A stretch of DNA of 8,785 nucleotides, taken from NCBI GenBank assembly GCA_963933195.1, contig CAWVUS010000229.1, positions 1 to 8,785 on the forward strand, read 5' to 3'. Source of the DNA: UBA8437 sp963933195. GTDB taxonomy: Bacteria > Planctomycetota > Planctomycetia > Planctomycetales > Planctomycetaceae. Shown here piece after piece: positions 7,242-8,785 of the stretch (position 1 is its first letter; every line of letters begins with the position of its first letter). Made by a program: the position numbers and the translations under genes. Below the pieces are notes generated by a model, which saw only the letters and a list, made by a program, of their open reading frames with translations, did not search any database and was not told the DNA's origin.

Positions 7242-8711
7242 ATGGAAATCGACCCCACAGGGATCACCGCCATGTCGACGCACGACCTCCGATGCGGATG
7301 CTCGAGCCACGGACTCTCTCGTCGCCACCTGCTCCAGGCCGGTTCGGCCGGACTCGCGAGCCTGGGCGCGGCCGGATTGGTCACACCGGACGCCGTACAG
7401 GCAGCCAGGGCGTCAAAGGCCAAGCGGGTCATTTTCGTGTTCCTGACCGGGGGAATTTCGCACCACGACACGTTCGACATGAAGCCGGGCGCTCCGGCAA
7501 AAGTCCGGGGCACTTTCGATCCAGTCTCAACGGATGTCGCCGGACTGCAGATCTCCGAACACCTGCCGTTGTTCACCCAGCGGATGAAGCACTACGCGAT
7601 GGTCCGCTCGATGGGCACCGCCAGCAATGGCCACGAGCAGGCCTGCCACATGATGCTGACCGGGCGACTCGACTTCCCGGTCGGCTTCAGCACCGCCAAG
7701 GTGCCCAGTCCCAACGAGTGGCCGTCAATGCTCTCGGTTGTGACCTATGCCAAGCGCAACGAGCAACGCAATCTGCCGCCGGCGGCGGTGTTGCCCGAAC
7801 CGAGTGTCAACGAGGCGGCGCGAATGCGACCCGGTCAGTTCGCCGGCCGACTGGGTTCGAACTACGAGGCCTGGCATGTCAATGTCGCCGCACAATGCCC
7901 GCTGGGCAACGGGGCGTGTCCCGACTGCTTCCGGTTCGAAAATGACGAGTTCGACCACGCGGCCGAGAACATTTTCAACACCCCGGTGCTGACGCTTCCC
8001 AAGGGCGGCCAGGGACGCCTGAAGGAACGCATCGGCCTGTTGAGAACCGTCGAACAACAACGACAGTTCCTCCAGGAACGCAGTGCCACCCGCAAGCTCG
8101 ATCAGAACCGTCTCCAGGCCTTCACCGTGCTGGGCGATCCCAAGACCAGCCAGGCTTTCGACGTCGAGAACGCGGACCCGAAGACCCTGGCCCGTTACGG
8201 CAAGAACAAGTTTGGTCTCTCGGCCCTGATGGGTTTCCGGCTGATCGACGCCGGGGTCGACTTCGTCCAGATCAACCTGGGCAAGAACTCGTCGTGGGAC
8301 ACGCACCGTCGCAACTTCGTCAATCTCGAGCGAAACCTGCTGCCGCCCCTGGATCTTTCGATGAGTGCCCTGCTCGACGATCTCAACGACAGCGGGCTGA
8401 TCGACGAGACACTGTTCATCATCAGCGGCGAGTTCGGTCGTACTCCCAACATCAACAAGAACGCCGGTCGTGATCACTGGGGCCCGGTCTTCACCGCGTT
8501 GTTCGCTGGCGGAGGCGTACAGGGTGGACAGGTGATCGGATCCTCGGATGACCTGGGCGCCTACGCGACCAGCCAGCGATACATGCCCGAGAACTTCTCG
8601 GCAACCATCTACGAGGCCCTGGGAATTCCCCGGGATTCTCACTGGGTCGACTTCGACGGCCGCCCGCACGAGATCTATCGCGGACAGCCGATGTCCGTGT
8701 TGTACGGCTAG
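7242..8711 (+). CDS. DUF1501 domain-containing protein with Tat signal
   Basis: Predicted 489-residue exported protein of the DUF1501 family, which belongs to the alkaline phosphatase/sulfatase-like superfamily and is highly expanded in Planctomycetota. A twin-arginine signal is visible: SRRHLL at 26-31, then an Ala/Gly/Leu-rich segment to about 48 and likely cleavage near VQA at 52-54. Conserved family segments follow: FLTGGISHHDTFDMKPGAP (67-85), GHEQACHMMLTGR (130-142), SSWDTHRRN (350-358), SGEFGRTPNIN (395-405) and GRDHWGP (409-415). The Asp and His residues in these segments are placed like metal ligands in the superfamily, though the enzymatic activity of DUF1501 proteins is not established. 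Such genes often follow a DUF1549/DUF1553 partner; here the upstream neighbour is a transporter and no partner is in the window. The length is normal and the gene looks intact. Confidence 0.93.
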   Translation: MEIDPTGITAMSTHDLRCGCSSHGLSRRHLLQAGSAGLASLGAAGLVTPDAVQAARASKAKRVIFVFLTGGISHHDTFDMKPGAPAKVRGTFDPVSTDVAGLQISEHLPLFTQRMKHYAMVRSMGTASNGHEQACHMMLTGRLDFPVGFSTAKVPSPNEWPSMLSVVTYAKRNEQRNLPPAAVLPEPSVNEAARMRPGQFAGRLGSNYEAWHVNVAAQCPLGNGACPDCFRFENDEFDHAAENIFNTPVLTLPKGGQGRLKERIGLLRTVEQQRQFLQERSATRKLDQNRLQAFTVLGDPKTSQAFDVENADPKTLARYGKNKFGLSALMGFRLIDAGVDFVQINLGKNSSWDTHRRNFVNLERNLLPPLDLSMSALLDDLNDSGLIDETLFIISGEFGRTPNINKNAGRDHWGPVFTALFAGGGVQGGQVIGSSDDLGAYATSQRYMPENFSATIYEALGIPRDSHWVDFDGRPHEIYRGQPMSVLYG

Positions 8712-8730
8712 GTCGCAACCGCGGAAGTCG

Positions 8731-8785
8731 TCACTTCACCGTGACATCCGCCCGGACTCGCTTCACATCGCCGAGACCGCGAATC
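8731..8785 (-). CDS. C-terminal tail of a converging gene (partial, unidentified)
   Basis: On the minus strand the frame from 8785 down to a TGA at 8731-8733 reads as 17 residues ending GDVKRVRADVTVK. The basic, valine-rich end and the location 19 bases beyond the DUF1501 stop, with no start-like sequence for a plus-strand gene, suggest the 3' end of a converging gene whose body lies to the right of the window. It is too short to assign a family, and an open stretch of this length can occur by chance. Confidence 0.4.
   Translation of the reverse strand, partial: IRGLGDVKRVRADVTVK

Noticed and set aside
6035..7576. A 513-codon open frame on the minus strand opposite the transporter
   Set aside because: The translation is Asp/Gln/His/Glu-rich with no membrane segments or motifs, and it covers the complement of a well-supported transporter and part of the DUF1501 gene.
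7725..8669. A 314-codon open frame on the minus strand opposite the DUF1501 gene
   Set aside because: It is antisense to conserved DUF1501 segments and shows no family features of its own.
1..8785. Search for a defence system, mobile element, CRISPR array, riboswitch or other new system
   Set aside because: No transposase, integrase, phage protein, nuclease or helicase motifs, regular spaced repeats, terminal inverted repeats, tRNA or known riboswitch-like structure was found; the gene content fits ordinary planctomycete chromosome.

Overview
The window is a G+C-rich stretch of bacterial chromosome that looks like a member of the Planctomycetota. The evidence is the co-occurrence of a DUF1559 protein tail, a Tat-exported DUF1501 protein and several secreted hydrolases of families abundant in that phylum. 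Codon usage favours G/C third positions strongly enough that long open frames appear opposite the real genes. No rRNA, tRNA, CRISPR array, insertion sequence, phage gene or recognisable defence system is visible, and nearly all of the sequence is ordinary protein-coding DNA.

Layout. The left edge (3-455, +) is the C-terminal end of a DUF1559 protein. It converges on a three-gene minus-strand run across a 79-base gap that holds a strong GC-rich hairpin. Read in transcription order, that run is: a 672-residue secreted alpha/beta hydrolase with a GFSMGG elbow (5914 to 3896); after 59 bases, a 736-residue secreted acetylxylan-esterase-like protein with a GGSGG elbow and a CTCENCC cluster (3836 to 1626); after 35 bases, a 351-residue secreted SGNH/GDSL hydrolase fused to a C-terminal Dabb domain (1590 to 535). 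All three have N-terminal export signals, and the spacing suggests one transcription unit. A 174-base divergent region separates it from a plus-strand AI-2E family membrane transporter (6089-7129), followed by a Tat-exported DUF1501 protein (7242-8711). The last bases (8731-8785, -) look like the C-terminal tail of another converging gene.

How the genes may work together. The three secreted hydrolases could form a small de-esterification or sugar-processing set outside the cytoplasm, for example removing acyl groups from environmental polysaccharides. That is inference: no glycoside hydrolase, polysaccharide lyase, sulfatase or TonB-type transporter lies in the window to name the substrate. 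The transporter and DUF1501 gene have no clear functional link to the hydrolases. The most unusual item is the single-chain fusion of an SGNH hydrolase to a Dabb domain; no wholly new system is evident.
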